Assembly: GCF_007845645.1 (NCBI RefSeq)
Contig: NZ_VCQV01000045.1
Location: 1 to 35,206, forward strand
From: Leekyejoonella antrihumi
GTDB lineage: Bacteria > Actinomycetota > Actinomycetes > Actinomycetales > Dermatophilaceae
Length of the DNA stretch: 35,206 nt
Direction: 5' to 3'
The translations under genes and the position numbers were made by a program. The notes below the pieces were generated by a model that worked only from the letters and a program-made list of their open reading frames with translations, searched no databases and had not been told where the DNA came from. Within the stretch, counting starts at the first letter, position 1; each line of letters begins with the position of its first letter. Below, one piece after another: positions 16,988 through 25,217 of this stretch.

Positions 16988-18088
16988 ATGAAGGTCGGAG
17001 TGCACCGCATCGGAATGGCCCACCCGGGAGACGTCAGTGGTCTCGCCCAGCTCGTCGAAGACGGCACCGTGGACCCCACAAAAATCGTTGCGACGATCGG
17101 AAAGACCGAAGGCAACGGGGGGGCAAACGACTTCACCCGCGCGTTCGCCACCACCAGCTTCGCTACCTACCTCGGCAGCATCCTCAAAGACAGCCCCGAG
17201 GCGGTGGCCGAACGTGTCGCGTTCGTCTGGTCCGGTGGCTGCGAAGGCGTCCTCTCCCCGCACGTGACCCTCTTCACCCGCGATGACCAGGCGCCCTCAG
17301 GACCATCGACCGAGAGCCGCCTCGCCGTGACCGTGCAACGCACCCGGGACTTCCGGCCCGAAGAAGTCGGCCGCATGGCCGAGGTCACCGAGGTCGCCGG
17401 TGCCGTTAAGAGGGCCGTCCAAGAGCTTGGCTGCGCCCCCCAGGACGTGCACTACGTGCAGGTAAAAGGCCCCCTGTTGACGCCCGCGGCGATCACCGAC
17501 GCCACCCGTCGCGGCGCCGAGGTCGTTACCACCGACCCGAACGGCTCGAAGGCGTACGCGCGGGGCGCGACAGCTCTCGGGGTAGCCCTCGGACTCTCCG
17601 AGGTCGACGCCGCGAAGGTCGACGACTCCGTGATCGCACAGGACATGTCGCTGTTCTCCAACGTCGCCTCCACCTCCGCCGGGGGAGAACTGACCAGCTG
17701 CGAGATCGTCCTCTTCGCCAACTCCCCCCAATCCTCCAGTGAATTCCGCATCGGGCACGGCGAACTCCAGGACGCCGTGGACATCGCCGGGGTCCGCAGC
17801 ATGCTCAAGGACGCCGGGCTAAGTTTCGACTGCGACCCCAGCGACCACGAACGAGAGCGGATCGCCGCGGTATTCGCCAAGGCCGAAGCCCCGGTCGGTG
17901 GACTCCTACGCGGCCAGCGGACCACCATGCTCTCGGACGCCGACATCAACTACGAGCGGCACGCTCGAGCGTCCGTCGGTGCGGTCATCGCCAGCCTCAC
18001 CGGGGACTCACGGATCTTCGTCTCCGGCGGGACGGAGCACCAGACGGCACCCGGGCACGCCCCGATCTCCGCGATCGTGCGAGTCTGA
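16988..18088 (+). CDS. Ring-opening amidohydrolase: barbiturase or cyanuric acid amidohydrolase
   Basis: 366 residues, the expected length for the AtzD/TrzD/barbiturase family, a fold found almost nowhere else. It has three repeated domains, each with a Ser-Lys pair: K39 (GKTEGNG) with S82 (WSGGCEGVLSPH); K160 (YVQVKGPLLTP) with the Ser of STSAGGEL near 228-230; and K298 (FAKAEAP) with S346 (VSGGTEHQ). RGQRTTMLSDADIN is also characteristic. AtzD opens cyanuric acid; barbiturase opens barbiturate to ureidomalonate in oxidative pyrimidine breakdown. Sequence alone does not let me choose. The nucleobase permease upstream and the decarboxylase-like gene in module B favour barbiturate or a related ring. 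AGAGAGG precedes ATG 16988; an earlier in-frame start at 16907 overlaps the FAH gene. Confidence 0.9.
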   Translation: MKVGVHRIGMAHPGDVSGLAQLVEDGTVDPTKIVATIGKTEGNGGANDFTRAFATTSFATYLGSILKDSPEAVAERVAFVWSGGCEGVLSPHVTLFTRDDQAPSGPSTESRLAVTVQRTRDFRPEEVGRMAEVTEVAGAVKRAVQELGCAPQDVHYVQVKGPLLTPAAITDATRRGAEVVTTDPNGSKAYARGATALGVALGLSEVDAAKVDDSVIAQDMSLFSNVASTSAGGELTSCEIVLFANSPQSSSEFRIGHGELQDAVDIAGVRSMLKDAGLSFDCDPSDHERERIAAVFAKAEAPVGGLLRGQRTTMLSDADINYERHARASVGAVIASLTGDSRIFVSGGTEHQTAPGHAPISAIVRV

Positions 18089-18102
18089 CCACCCCAGAGT
18101 CC

Positions 18103-18167
18103 GTGTGCGTGCCTCCCGCGTCCACAGATTGCGTTACGGTTACGACCGCCGCGGGAGGCACGCACAC
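18103..18167. terminator. 18-bp perfect inverted repeat, probable terminator or regulatory hairpin
   Basis: GTGTGCGTGCCTCCCGCG at 18103-18120 is repeated as its exact complement at 18150-18167, with a 29-nt loop. It begins 14 bp after the barbiturase/CAH stop and lies 118 bp before the GntR start. There is no T-run, as is common for actinobacterial terminators. It probably insulates the enzyme operon from the regulator gene, but an operator or RNA-level function is possible. Confidence 0.6.
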
Positions 18168-18285
18168 CACAAGCCGAGACACCGCAGACCCCAGGAAAGG
18201 CGAGCCCGCGAAAGACAGACGAACCACGCGGGCAGCCCGACCGCGGCATGAATCGACGAACAACAAGTCAGGGGAGGAACAGCCG

Positions 18286-18969
18286 ATGGCTTCCAGACCA
18301 CGAAAGGCACACCCGAAGACTCCCCTACGAGAGCGGGTAAGCGACCAACTACGTCAACGCATCGTCACTGGTGCCCTCGTGCCCGGGCAGCGGCTCGTCG
18401 AGCGGGACCTGGCCGAACAACTCGGCGTCTCACGCCTCCCGGTACGAGAAGCACTACGCATCCTCGAGTCCGAAGGGCTCCTCAGCGCCGGGCCTAGTCG
18501 CAGCATCATCGTGCGACAACTATCGCTTCGAGACGTGGAAGAACTCTTCGATACCCGCGAGGCGCTCGAGGTGTTCGCCGCCCGGCAAGCGGCCGAACGG
18601 GCAACCACCGCCGAACTAAGTCGCCTAGCCCGCATCGCCGACAACGGGACTCTCGCGGCCAACACCGGTGACACCCGCAAGGCACTGTCCAGCCAAGAGC
18701 GCTTCCACGACACGGTCATCGACCTCGCACACAACCAACTATTACGCGACATCCTCCAGCCGGTCCAGGCCCGACTGCACTGGTTATTCCGCCAAGGAGG
18801 CGACTCAAAACAGTTATGCGAGGAGCACCGCAAGCTCGCCGACGCGATCGCCACCCGAGACCCCGATATTGCCGCGAAGGAAGCGCTCGAACACGTGCGT
18901 CTCAACAGGGCACTGTCCGTGCAACTCCTCTTCGGCGAACCCGCACACCAACCGCCCAACCACACCTGA
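18286..18969 (+). CDS. GntR family transcriptional regulator, FCD domain
   Basis: 227 residues: winged helix with LRERVSDQLRQRIVTGALVPGQ and LAEQLGVSRLPVREALRILE (about residues 43-62), then an FCD domain with H141, H181 and H203 as ligand positions. The start is ATG 18286, preceded by GGGGAGGAA. A longer frame from 18103 would run through the inverted repeat and is not credible. It is paralogous to the regulator at 6258-6938. Placed behind module C on the same strand, it probably represses the NCS2-MFS-FAH-barbiturase genes until a ring-opened acid appears. Confidence 0.9.
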   Translation: MASRPRKAHPKTPLRERVSDQLRQRIVTGALVPGQRLVERDLAEQLGVSRLPVREALRILESEGLLSAGPSRSIIVRQLSLRDVEELFDTREALEVFAARQAAERATTAELSRLARIADNGTLAANTGDTRKALSSQERFHDTVIDLAHNQLLRDILQPVQARLHWLFRQGGDSKQLCEEHRKLADAIATRDPDIAAKEALEHVRLNRALSVQLLFGEPAHQPPNHT

Positions 18970-19006
18970 GCGGATTAGCGTCACACGCCGAGAGTGTCAG
19001 AAATCG

Positions 19007-19030
19007 GGCTCTGGCTCACCTTTCGGTGGT
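19007..19030 (+). repeat. ISL3-type terminal inverted repeat, left-end remnant
   Basis: GGCTCTGGCTCACCTTTCGGTGGT matches the inverted complement of the ISL3 right end at 32573-32595 with two mismatches and one gap. About 90 bp further in, ATG 19116 begins MLGPRVFVGQPDL, which resembles the first residues of ISL3 transposases before the frame loses all similarity. It lies in the 294-bp gap between convergent regulators and suggests a decayed ISL3 copy. The flanking 8 bp (AGAAATCG) do not match those beside the right end. Confidence 0.45.
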
Positions 19031-19263
19031 CGCCGCTACGCCGTGGTCTGTCAGTGGTCTGGTTCGATGGTCCGATCGGGTCGCGGACTGCTATTGATCC
19101 TCCTGATTCCGCGGAATGTTGGGACCGAGGGTGTTCGTAGGGCAGCCTGACCTGGATGCTGTTACGACGAGGGCATCACGCCCAGGCGACCCACCACCGG
19201 AATTGCGCCAGAGCCGTTACCCGGACAGACCCGACCCTCCGGGGGCTGCCGAAGGCAGGATCA

Positions 19264-20031
19264 TCAGCTGGGGTCGCATGGCCGACTTGCCTGTGGGATC
19301 AGCAGTTGCAGGCGTTTTCGCTCTTCGGTGGATAGGAGCGGGCCGTACACATCCAGCAGGCTGCTGCGTGCGAGGTGCGCGGCGAGTTCACCGTCCTGCT
19401 GTTCGATTGCGTCGTGTAGTTGGCGGTGTAGCGCCAGGAAGTCTTCACGGGTGCGGTCAGGGTCGACGGATTTGTTGATGGCGTCTGCCATGAGGTTGAC
19501 GATGAGCTTGTTGATGATGCCGTTGACCACGTTGAGCAGGTTGTTCCCGGAGGCGTCCGCGATGGCCTGATGGAATTGTAGGTCCTGCTCGGCGAACTGG
19601 CGTGTCGCGCTGGGTGGGGTGGATTCCATTTTCTTGATGGCGGTGGCCATCTGGGCGAGGTGCTCTGGGGAGCGTAGGTGTGCGGCCAGGAGATTTGCTG
19701 CGCTCCCGCTGATCATGCGGTACTGGACGAGGTCTGCCAGGCTGACGTTCTCCATCTGTACGAAGCCGTGCAGCATGCGGTGCAGGCCGGCCACGTTCGA
19801 GGCGGAGACCTTCGGCCCGAGAGGGCTGCCCGGCGTGGTGTGCAGCAGTCCGAGACTTTCCAGGATCCGAAGGGCCTCGCGCACCGTGGACCGGCCGACC
19901 TTGAATTCTTCGACCAGGGCCCGTTCGGCAGGTAGATGGTCCCCAGGCTTCAGTTGCCCGGAGTAGATGGCTTGTTCGATCTGTTCGACGACACGCTCGA
20001 ACGCTCGAGATCGTTCCACTGGTTCGAACAT
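19264..20031 (-). CDS. GntR family transcriptional regulator, FadR subfamily
   Basis: 255 residues from ATG 20031, which has AGGAGGGATC directly upstream; a longer frame from 20091 is in phase but lacks a ribosome site. Winged helix: VVEQIEQAIYSGQLKPGDHLPAE and LVEEFKVGRSTVREALRILE (about 39-58). FCD domain with DLQFHQAIADASGN and LHRQLHDAIEQQD. The RSTVREALR recognition helix and LPAERAL are the FadR/PdhR/LldR pattern. It is divergent from the SDR operon and a perfect FadR-subfamily operator lies between them at 20130-20142, so it very likely regulates itself and the operon from 20180 to 29627. Confidence 0.9.
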   Translation of the reverse strand: MFEPVERSRAFERVVEQIEQAIYSGQLKPGDHLPAERALVEEFKVGRSTVREALRILESLGLLHTTPGSPLGPKVSASNVAGLHRMLHGFVQMENVSLADLVQYRMISGSAANLLAAHLRSPEHLAQMATAIKKMESTPPSATRQFAEQDLQFHQAIADASGNNLLNVVNGIINKLIVNLMADAINKSVDPDRTREDFLALHRQLHDAIEQQDGELAAHLARSSLLDVYGPLLSTEERKRLQLLIPQASRPCDPS

Positions 20032-20129
20032 CTGATCCCTCCTGGACGCCAGTGCGCCTTCCAGGTTTAGGGCCCGGTGGACGCTTGACACGCGGTGTTA
20101 GGCATATCACACTGAGAGCATCCTAGCCG

Positions 20130-20142
20130 CTGGTCAGACCAG
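20130..20142. promoter_or_regulatory. FadR-subfamily operator
   Basis: CTGGTCAGACCAG has perfect 6-bp arms around a central A. It fits the FadR-subfamily consensus TNGTNNNACNA and is essentially the LldR/FadR-type site TGGTC-N-GACCA. It lies in the 148-bp divergent region between the FadR-type regulator and the SDR. Next to it are direct repeats CTAGGTAT/CTAGGTAC at 20146-20161, which may be part of the promoter or a second site. Confidence 0.75.
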
Positions 20143-20179
20143 TCACTAGGTATCTAGGTACCTTACGTTGGGAGGTGTG

Positions 20180-20938
20180 ATGCCCCGGAAAGTGGCGCTG
20201 GTCACGGGTGCGTCCTCTGGTATCGGTCAGGCGACGGCGTATGTGCTTGCTGATGCCGGGTACGACCTGGCGTTGCACGGTCTGGATGATGGGGTTGATC
20301 TAGCCGGCACGGCGCACGAATGTACTCATCGCGGCGCACGAGTGAGTACCCACGCCGGGGATCTGCGGGCCAGCGGGCTCGCAGAAAGCCTGGTCACTCG
20401 GACCGTTGACGAGCACGGTCGACTGGATGCTGTTGTCAGCAATGCGGGCACCGGCCTGACTAAACCGTTCGCGCGGATCACGCCGGCTGAGTGGGATGCC
20501 TTGTCCACGCTTCACCTGGGCGCGGCGACCACGCTGTGCCGGGTCGCGCAGGACCCTCTTCGCGCTACGCGGGGCGCGATTGTGCTCATGTCGAGTGTTG
20601 CCGCCACGCGGGCGTTACCTGGCCGGGTGGGGTATGGAACGGTCAAGGCCGCGATCGAGGGTTTGACCCGGTCTTTGGCCAGCGAGTGGGCGGGCGACGG
20701 CGTCCGGGTGAACGCCGTGGCACCTGGGACGATTCGCACACCGCTGGTCGAACAGAACTTCGCTCAGGGGCTGCTTGACCCTGCTGGAGTCCTTGACCGC
20801 ACTCCGATGCGCCGTTTTGGCGAGCCGGCAGAGGTCGCTTCGGTGATCGCGTTTCTGCTGTCGGAGGCGGCCTCGTATGTCACGGGCCAGATCGTGCATG
20901 TCGATGGCGGATGGTCCTGTTGGGGCGGGTGGTCGTGA
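20180..20938 (+). CDS. Short-chain dehydrogenase/reductase
   Basis: 252 residues of the classical SDR type: TGASSGIG cofactor motif near the N-terminus, NAG at the end of strand 4, catalytic Ser in VLMSSVA, Tyr and Lys in YGTVK, and a C-terminal [12 protein letters not shown]. It oxidises or reduces an alcohol/ketone with NAD(P). GGGAGGTG at 20168-20175 sets the start at ATG 20180. It is the first gene of the FadR-controlled operon; its TGA overlaps the ATG of the amidase by one base (TGATG). The substrate is unknown. Confidence 0.9.
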   Translation: MPRKVALVTGASSGIGQATAYVLADAGYDLALHGLDDGVDLAGTAHECTHRGARVSTHAGDLRASGLAESLVTRTVDEHGRLDAVVSNAGTGLTKPFARITPAEWDALSTLHLGAATTLCRVAQDPLRATRGAIVLMSSVAATRALPGRVGYGTVKAAIEGLTRSLASEWAGDGVRVNAVAPGTIRTPLVEQNFAQGLLDPAGVLDRTPMRRFGEPAEVASVIAFLLSEAASYVTGQIVHVDGGWSCWGGWS

Positions 20939-22353
20939 TGAGCGAGCAGTCGGCGCGGCAGGTTCGTGACGCGGTGGCATCCCGGGAGATCTCGGCCCGC
21001 GAGGTCGCGGAAGGTGTCCTGAGTCGGATCCGCGCCCAGGATGACGAGCTGCACTCGTTCTTGACCGTCGATGAGGACTACGCCCTGGCTCAGGCGGATG
21101 CCGTGGACCGACGACTGGAGGCGGGGGAGCAGCCCGGCCCACTGTGCGGTGTGCCGTTCTCGGTGAAGGATCTGTATGACACCAGGGGGATGCGTACCAC
21201 CTACGGCTCGCGCGTGTTCGCCGATCGTGTGCCGGACGCGGACGCGGTGTTCGTGGAGCGGGTTCGCCGGGCTGGGGGAGTGCTTATCGGGAAGACGAAC
21301 ACGCCGGAGTTCGGTATCTACATCCGTACCGTGAATGATCTGCAGCCGGAGACTGTCAACCCGTGGGATCCGGGCCGGACCACCGGCGGCTCCAGTGGTG
21401 GGGCGGCTGCGAGTGTCGCGGCCGGGTTCACACCGATAGCGATCGGCAGCGACGGGGGAGGCTCGGTGCGGATTCCTGCCGCATTGTGCGGACTATGCGG
21501 GCTCAAGCCGTCCTTCGGCTCGATCCCGCAGGGTGGGGGATCGGTTGGGACACGGCGCTTTTCGGCTGCCGGACCGATCACGCGTTTCGCGGATGACGCC
21601 ATGCTGCTGTGGCAGGTGATGTCGGGCCCGCACGGGAGCGACCCGTTGTCACAGCCCGGCTACCTGCCACCATTTAGCACGTTGGCGCAGCGGGAGAGGA
21701 CGACACCGAGGCTGGGATGGATCGGTGACAGCGGTGTGCCCGGCGCGGAGGCCGACGTGATCGCTGCGGTGCGCGCGGCCGCCGAGCGGCTCAGCGACAT
21801 GCTCGACACGCCGTTGAGATCGCCAGCACCCAGTGTGGATGCGGCACGGTTCGCGGGCGACTTCTACGCGATCATGCAGGCGGATCGGGTATCAACCGGT
21901 GGGGCCGAGCTCATGGCCGACCCCATCCGCCGGGAGCTGCTGACCGACTACAGCCGCCACCAGTTCGCCAACGGCGCACAGATCAGTGGTGCCGATTACT
22001 CGCGAGCCGTGGAAACTCAGACTCGCGCGCAGGTCCACCTCAGCACGTTGCTGGATGAGGTGGACGTGTTGCTCACTCCGACACTTGGCTTCGTCGCGCC
22101 GCGGATCCCGAGTGACCGTTCGGCCCTGCCGGAGGATGCTCGCCGCGGCTTTGTCGCGTTCACCTTCTTGGCGAACTACACCGGGTTCCCGGCTGCAACA
22201 GTCGCGTGCGGGATGGTCCGTGGCCTTCCAGTCGGTCTGCAGCTGGTGGGGCGCCCCGGGTCGGAGCGCACACTGATGCGGCTGTGCCGTGACATCCAAG
22301 AGGGCGTGTTCGCTCCTCCCGTGCCCGCCCGGTATGCCGCGCCTGTGAGTTGA
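20938..22353 (+). CDS. Amidase signature family hydrolase
   Basis: 471 residues from ATG 20938, coupled to the SDR by a TGATG overlap. Triad K77 (PFSVKDLYD), cis-Ser S152 in GGSSGGAAAS and nucleophile S176 in DGGGSVRIP, spaced 75 and 24 residues as in the family. The C-terminus FTFLANYTGFPAATV and GLPVGLQLVG is the usual amidase ending. It is only a distant relative of the module B amidase. Next to the deacetylase-fold hydrolase, it could be the half-amidase that follows opening of a cyclic imide, or it could release ammonia from an imported amide. Confidence 0.9.
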   Translation: MSEQSARQVRDAVASREISAREVAEGVLSRIRAQDDELHSFLTVDEDYALAQADAVDRRLEAGEQPGPLCGVPFSVKDLYDTRGMRTTYGSRVFADRVPDADAVFVERVRRAGGVLIGKTNTPEFGIYIRTVNDLQPETVNPWDPGRTTGGSSGGAAASVAAGFTPIAIGSDGGGSVRIPAALCGLCGLKPSFGSIPQGGGSVGTRRFSAAGPITRFADDAMLLWQVMSGPHGSDPLSQPGYLPPFSTLAQRERTTPRLGWIGDSGVPGAEADVIAAVRAAAERLSDMLDTPLRSPAPSVDAARFAGDFYAIMQADRVSTGGAELMADPIRRELLTDYSRHQFANGAQISGADYSRAVETQTRAQVHLSTLLDEVDVLLTPTLGFVAPRIPSDRSALPEDARRGFVAFTFLANYTGFPAATVACGMVRGLPVGLQLVGRPGSERTLMRLCRDIQEGVFAPPVPARYAAPVS

Positions 22354-22367
22354 AGGAGCTTCTCATC

Positions 22368-23180
22368 ATGCCCAAGATCCCTGTGCTGTTCACGTTCGAC
22401 ATGGACGCCGAGACCCTGTGGACAGCGCGCGACCCCGAAGGGCACCGCAAGCCGGTGTGGCTCTCACAAGGCCACTACGGCCCGACCGTCGGGCTACCAC
22501 GCATCCTGGGCCTGCTTGACCGGTACGGCATCCCGGCGACCTTCTTCATCCCCGGGAGGGTCGTTGAGAACTACCCTGCGCAGATCGAGCAGATCCTCGC
22601 GGCCGGGCTACCGATCGAGCACCACAGCTACAGCCACACCTGGTCCGACAGTCTTGGCGCCGAGGAGGAAGAACGCGAGTTTCAGCAGGGCTGGGACGCG
22701 ATCCTGGCCGCGACCGGCCGCAAGCCGCAGGGTTGGCGCTCACCGGCCGGTGAGCTCACGGCGCACTCGATCCCGCTCATGGAAAAGTTCGGGCTCGGCT
22801 TCTCGAGCAACATGTTTGACGCCGATACCGCGTACCTGCTGCGCGACGGTGAGCGCGCGACCCAGATCGTGGAACTGCCGTTTGCCTGGGCACTTGATGA
22901 CGCGCCGTTCTTCATGTACAGCAACCGGCTACCCGGCAGGGTGATGGCCGCCCCGAGCGTGGCCGTGGAGACCTGGTGCCGCGAGTACGACGGTCTTGCC
23001 GCCGAGCCGGGAACTCATTTCATGATCGCGATGCACCCCCAGGTGACCGGCCGGCCATCGCGGCTCTGGGCGCTCGAACAGACGATCAAGCACATCCTGG
23101 GCACCGGTACCGCCGAGTTCCTTACCTGCGCCGATTACGTTGCCCGGGTACGACCGTCACTAACCCAGGGGACGCCATGA
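22368..23180 (+). CDS. Polysaccharide deacetylase family hydrolase (putative cyclic imidase)
   Basis: 270 residues with a NodB/CE4 fold: TFDMDAE (motif 1, with D11 and D13), HHSYSHTWSD (motif 2, H86 and H90), GWRSPAGEL (motif 3) and FMIAMHPQVTGRPSR near the end. Unlike the PuuE-like protein at 3812 it keeps the Asp and His metal ligands. No signal peptide is present, so it is cytoplasmic and not a cell-wall enzyme. Such cytoplasmic relatives act on small molecules, including, as I recall, cyclic imides. GAAGGAG at 22352-22358 sets ATG 22368; its TGA overlaps the next ATG (ATGA at 23177). Confidence 0.85.
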   Translation: MPKIPVLFTFDMDAETLWTARDPEGHRKPVWLSQGHYGPTVGLPRILGLLDRYGIPATFFIPGRVVENYPAQIEQILAAGLPIEHHSYSHTWSDSLGAEEEEREFQQGWDAILAATGRKPQGWRSPAGELTAHSIPLMEKFGLGFSSNMFDADTAYLLRDGERATQIVELPFAWALDDAPFFMYSNRLPGRVMAAPSVAVETWCREYDGLAAEPGTHFMIAMHPQVTGRPSRLWALEQTIKHILGTGTAEFLTCADYVARVRPSLTQGTP

Positions 23181-23902
23181 CACCAGCCCAGGCGCACGCC
23201 GGCCAGGTCGCAGTGGTCACGGGTGGGGCAAGCGGGATCGGTGCCGCCGTGGTGACCCGGATGCGCGCGGCCGGCGCGACGGTCATTGCCGCGGACATCA
23301 CGCCCGGGGACACGGGCGCGCACGCGTTGGACGTGAGCGACCCTGCCGCGGTCGCATCATTCGCCGAGGAGATCCGCGATGCGCACGGGCGCTGCGACGT
23401 CCTGGTCAACTGTGCCGGCGCGGTCACGGTGGGCACGGCGGTCACCTGCACGGAGCAGGACTGGGACCGCACGTTCGCCGTCAATACCCGCGGGGTCTGG
23501 CTGATGTGCCACCACCTGATACCACTGATGCCGGATGGGGCGGCCATCGTCAACGTCGCCTCCGGGGCAGGACTACGTCCGATCCCGAACATGGCGGCAT
23601 ACGTGGCCTCGAAGACTGCGGTCGTGGGCCTGTCTAAGGCGATGGCCATGGATCACGCTGACCGGAACATCCGCGTCAACTGTGTGTGCCCCGGCCTTGT
23701 CGACACCCCGCTAGCGTCCCGCACACAGCAGCAACGCCCAGCCGCGGCGAGCCAGGCAGTGGCCTCCTTCGAGGGGTATCTGATCAAACGGTTGGCGACC
23801 CCCGACGAGATCGCCGGCTGCATCTGCTACCTCGGATCCACCCAAGCCAGCTACATCACCGGGGCGGCCATCGCGGTAGACGGCGGCCGCACCCTGCACT
23901 GA
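23177..23902 (+). CDS. Short-chain dehydrogenase/reductase
   Basis: 241 residues, classical SDR: VVTGGASGIG, VNCAGAV, NVASGAG, catalytic YVASK and a C-terminal ITGAAIAVDGGRTL. ATG 23177 overlaps the deacetylase stop by ATGA, so it belongs to the same operon; the longer frame from 22976 is a shadow. It is a different SDR branch from the one at 20180, suggesting two successive redox steps on hydroxy intermediates. The substrate is unknown. Confidence 0.9.
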   Translation: MTPAQAHAGQVAVVTGGASGIGAAVVTRMRAAGATVIAADITPGDTGAHALDVSDPAAVASFAEEIRDAHGRCDVLVNCAGAVTVGTAVTCTEQDWDRTFAVNTRGVWLMCHHLIPLMPDGAAIVNVASGAGLRPIPNMAAYVASKTAVVGLSKAMAMDHADRNIRVNCVCPGLVDTPLASRTQQQRPAAASQAVASFEGYLIKRLATPDEIAGCICYLGSTQASYITGAAIAVDGGRTLH

Positions 23903-23960
23903 CGACAGCGATTACCTCACCCATTGCATGTACCAGGCCAAACGACTAGAGGACAACATG

Positions 23961-25181
23961 ATGAAGCGGAAAGCATCGGCGCTGCTGGCCGGCGCCCTTG
24001 GCGTGACCCTACTTGCGGCCGGGTGCAGTAGCTCGGCCAAACCCTCGGCCGCCGGCAACGGATCAACGGCGGCGAGCGGCCCGTTCAAGCTCGGGCTGAT
24101 GGTGCCTTTGACCGGCAGCCTTGCCCAGCCCGGGGGCTGGATCGAGGACGGTGTCAAGTACGGAGTCAAGCAGGTCAACGCCGCCGGCGGCATCGACCAC
24201 CAAAAAGTCCAGCTCGTCACGGTTGATACCGGAGGCGACCCCACGCAGTCAGTCAGCGTCGCCAACAAACTCATCAGCCAGGACCACGTGCAGTTCATCA
24301 TCGGCCCGATCACCACCGATGCGATGAACGCTGTCCTGCCGATCGAGCAGCACGCCGGGCTCGCGACCATCGGCGTGGTCGGCTCGCCCAAGCTGACACC
24401 CAAGGCGATGCCGTACGGGTTCAGCATGCTGCTCAATGCCGGCGACCAGGCACAGGCGATGGTGCAGTACGCGACCAAGCACCACTACAAGACGGTTGCC
24501 ATCCTGCACGACAACGGTGAGCAGGGCCTGGCCGCCGACCAGGCGCTAAACGCGCAGGCCAAGAAGGCCGGTCTGACGGTGACCGGCGATCAGCAGTACT
24601 CGGTCGGATCGACTGACGACTCCGCCCAGGTGCTCTCCCTCAAGCAGTCCCACCCGCAGGCCGTACTGCTCTTCCCGACCACTGGAACGGACGTCGGGTA
24701 TGTCCTTAAGGCCATGAAGAACGTCGGCTGGACCATCCCGGTCATCGGCGGGTACGGGGCGCACTATGCCGATCAGATCGCCGCGGTGTCCGGCCAGGGC
24801 TCGATGAGCAACGTGGTCGCAACGGCCTACGCGCCCTTCGGCGCCTGCCCGGGTAAGCCGGCACCCGCGGCGACCCAGAAGTTCATCACCGGCATCAAGG
24901 CCTTCAACCCCGGCGAGTTCAAGGGCCTCGCCCTAGACCTTGCCGCCGCATCGGCGGACTCGGTGCACATCATCCAGCAGGGCGTGCACGGTGCCGGCAC
25001 CGCATCCGGAGCCAAGTTCGCGACATGGATGGAAACGCACGCCACCTCGATCAGCGGACTGGTCAACCCCTCGGTGTCAGCCAGTAGCAGCTCACACTTC
25101 CTCTTCGGCCCCAGCGACATGGTCCTCGTCCACCCGGGCAAGCAAGTGTCCTCCGGCGTGTTCGAACGAGCCGACTGTTAA
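23961..25181 (+). CDS. ABC transporter substrate-binding lipoprotein, branched-chain amino acid type
   Basis: About 406 residues. A lipoprotein signal peptide (MKRKASALLAGALGVTLLAA) ends in the lipobox LLAAGC, so the mature protein is lipid-anchored outside the membrane. The mature part is a type I periplasmic-binding fold like LivJ: FKLGLMVPLTGSLAQPG, GVKYGVKQVNAAGGI, FIIGPITTDAMNAVLPI, VAILHDNGEQG and IPVIGGYGAHYAD. Two adjacent ATGs (23958, 23961) follow AGAGGA; 23961 has better spacing. It feeds the permeases and ATPases directly downstream. Ligands in the family include amino acids, amides, urea and aromatic acids. Confidence 0.9.
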   Translation: MKRKASALLAGALGVTLLAAGCSSSAKPSAAGNGSTAASGPFKLGLMVPLTGSLAQPGGWIEDGVKYGVKQVNAAGGIDHQKVQLVTVDTGGDPTQSVSVANKLISQDHVQFIIGPITTDAMNAVLPIEQHAGLATIGVVGSPKLTPKAMPYGFSMLLNAGDQAQAMVQYATKHHYKTVAILHDNGEQGLAADQALNAQAKKAGLTVTGDQQYSVGSTDDSAQVLSLKQSHPQAVLLFPTTGTDVGYVLKAMKNVGWTIPVIGGYGAHYADQIAAVSGQGSMSNVVATAYAPFGACPGKPAPAATQKFITGIKAFNPGEFKGLALDLAAASADSVHIIQQGVHGAGTASGAKFATWMETHATSISGLVNPSVSASSSSHFLFGPSDMVLVHPGKQVSSGVFERADC

Positions 25182-25217
25182 GCACCCTCGGCCTTCACCC
25201 CACATCCGGGAGCAACC

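Noticed and set aside
20146-20161. CTAGGTAT/CTAGGTAC tandem as a CRISPR or att site
   Set aside because: Only two 8-bp units, no spacers and no integrase junction; more likely part of the promoter.
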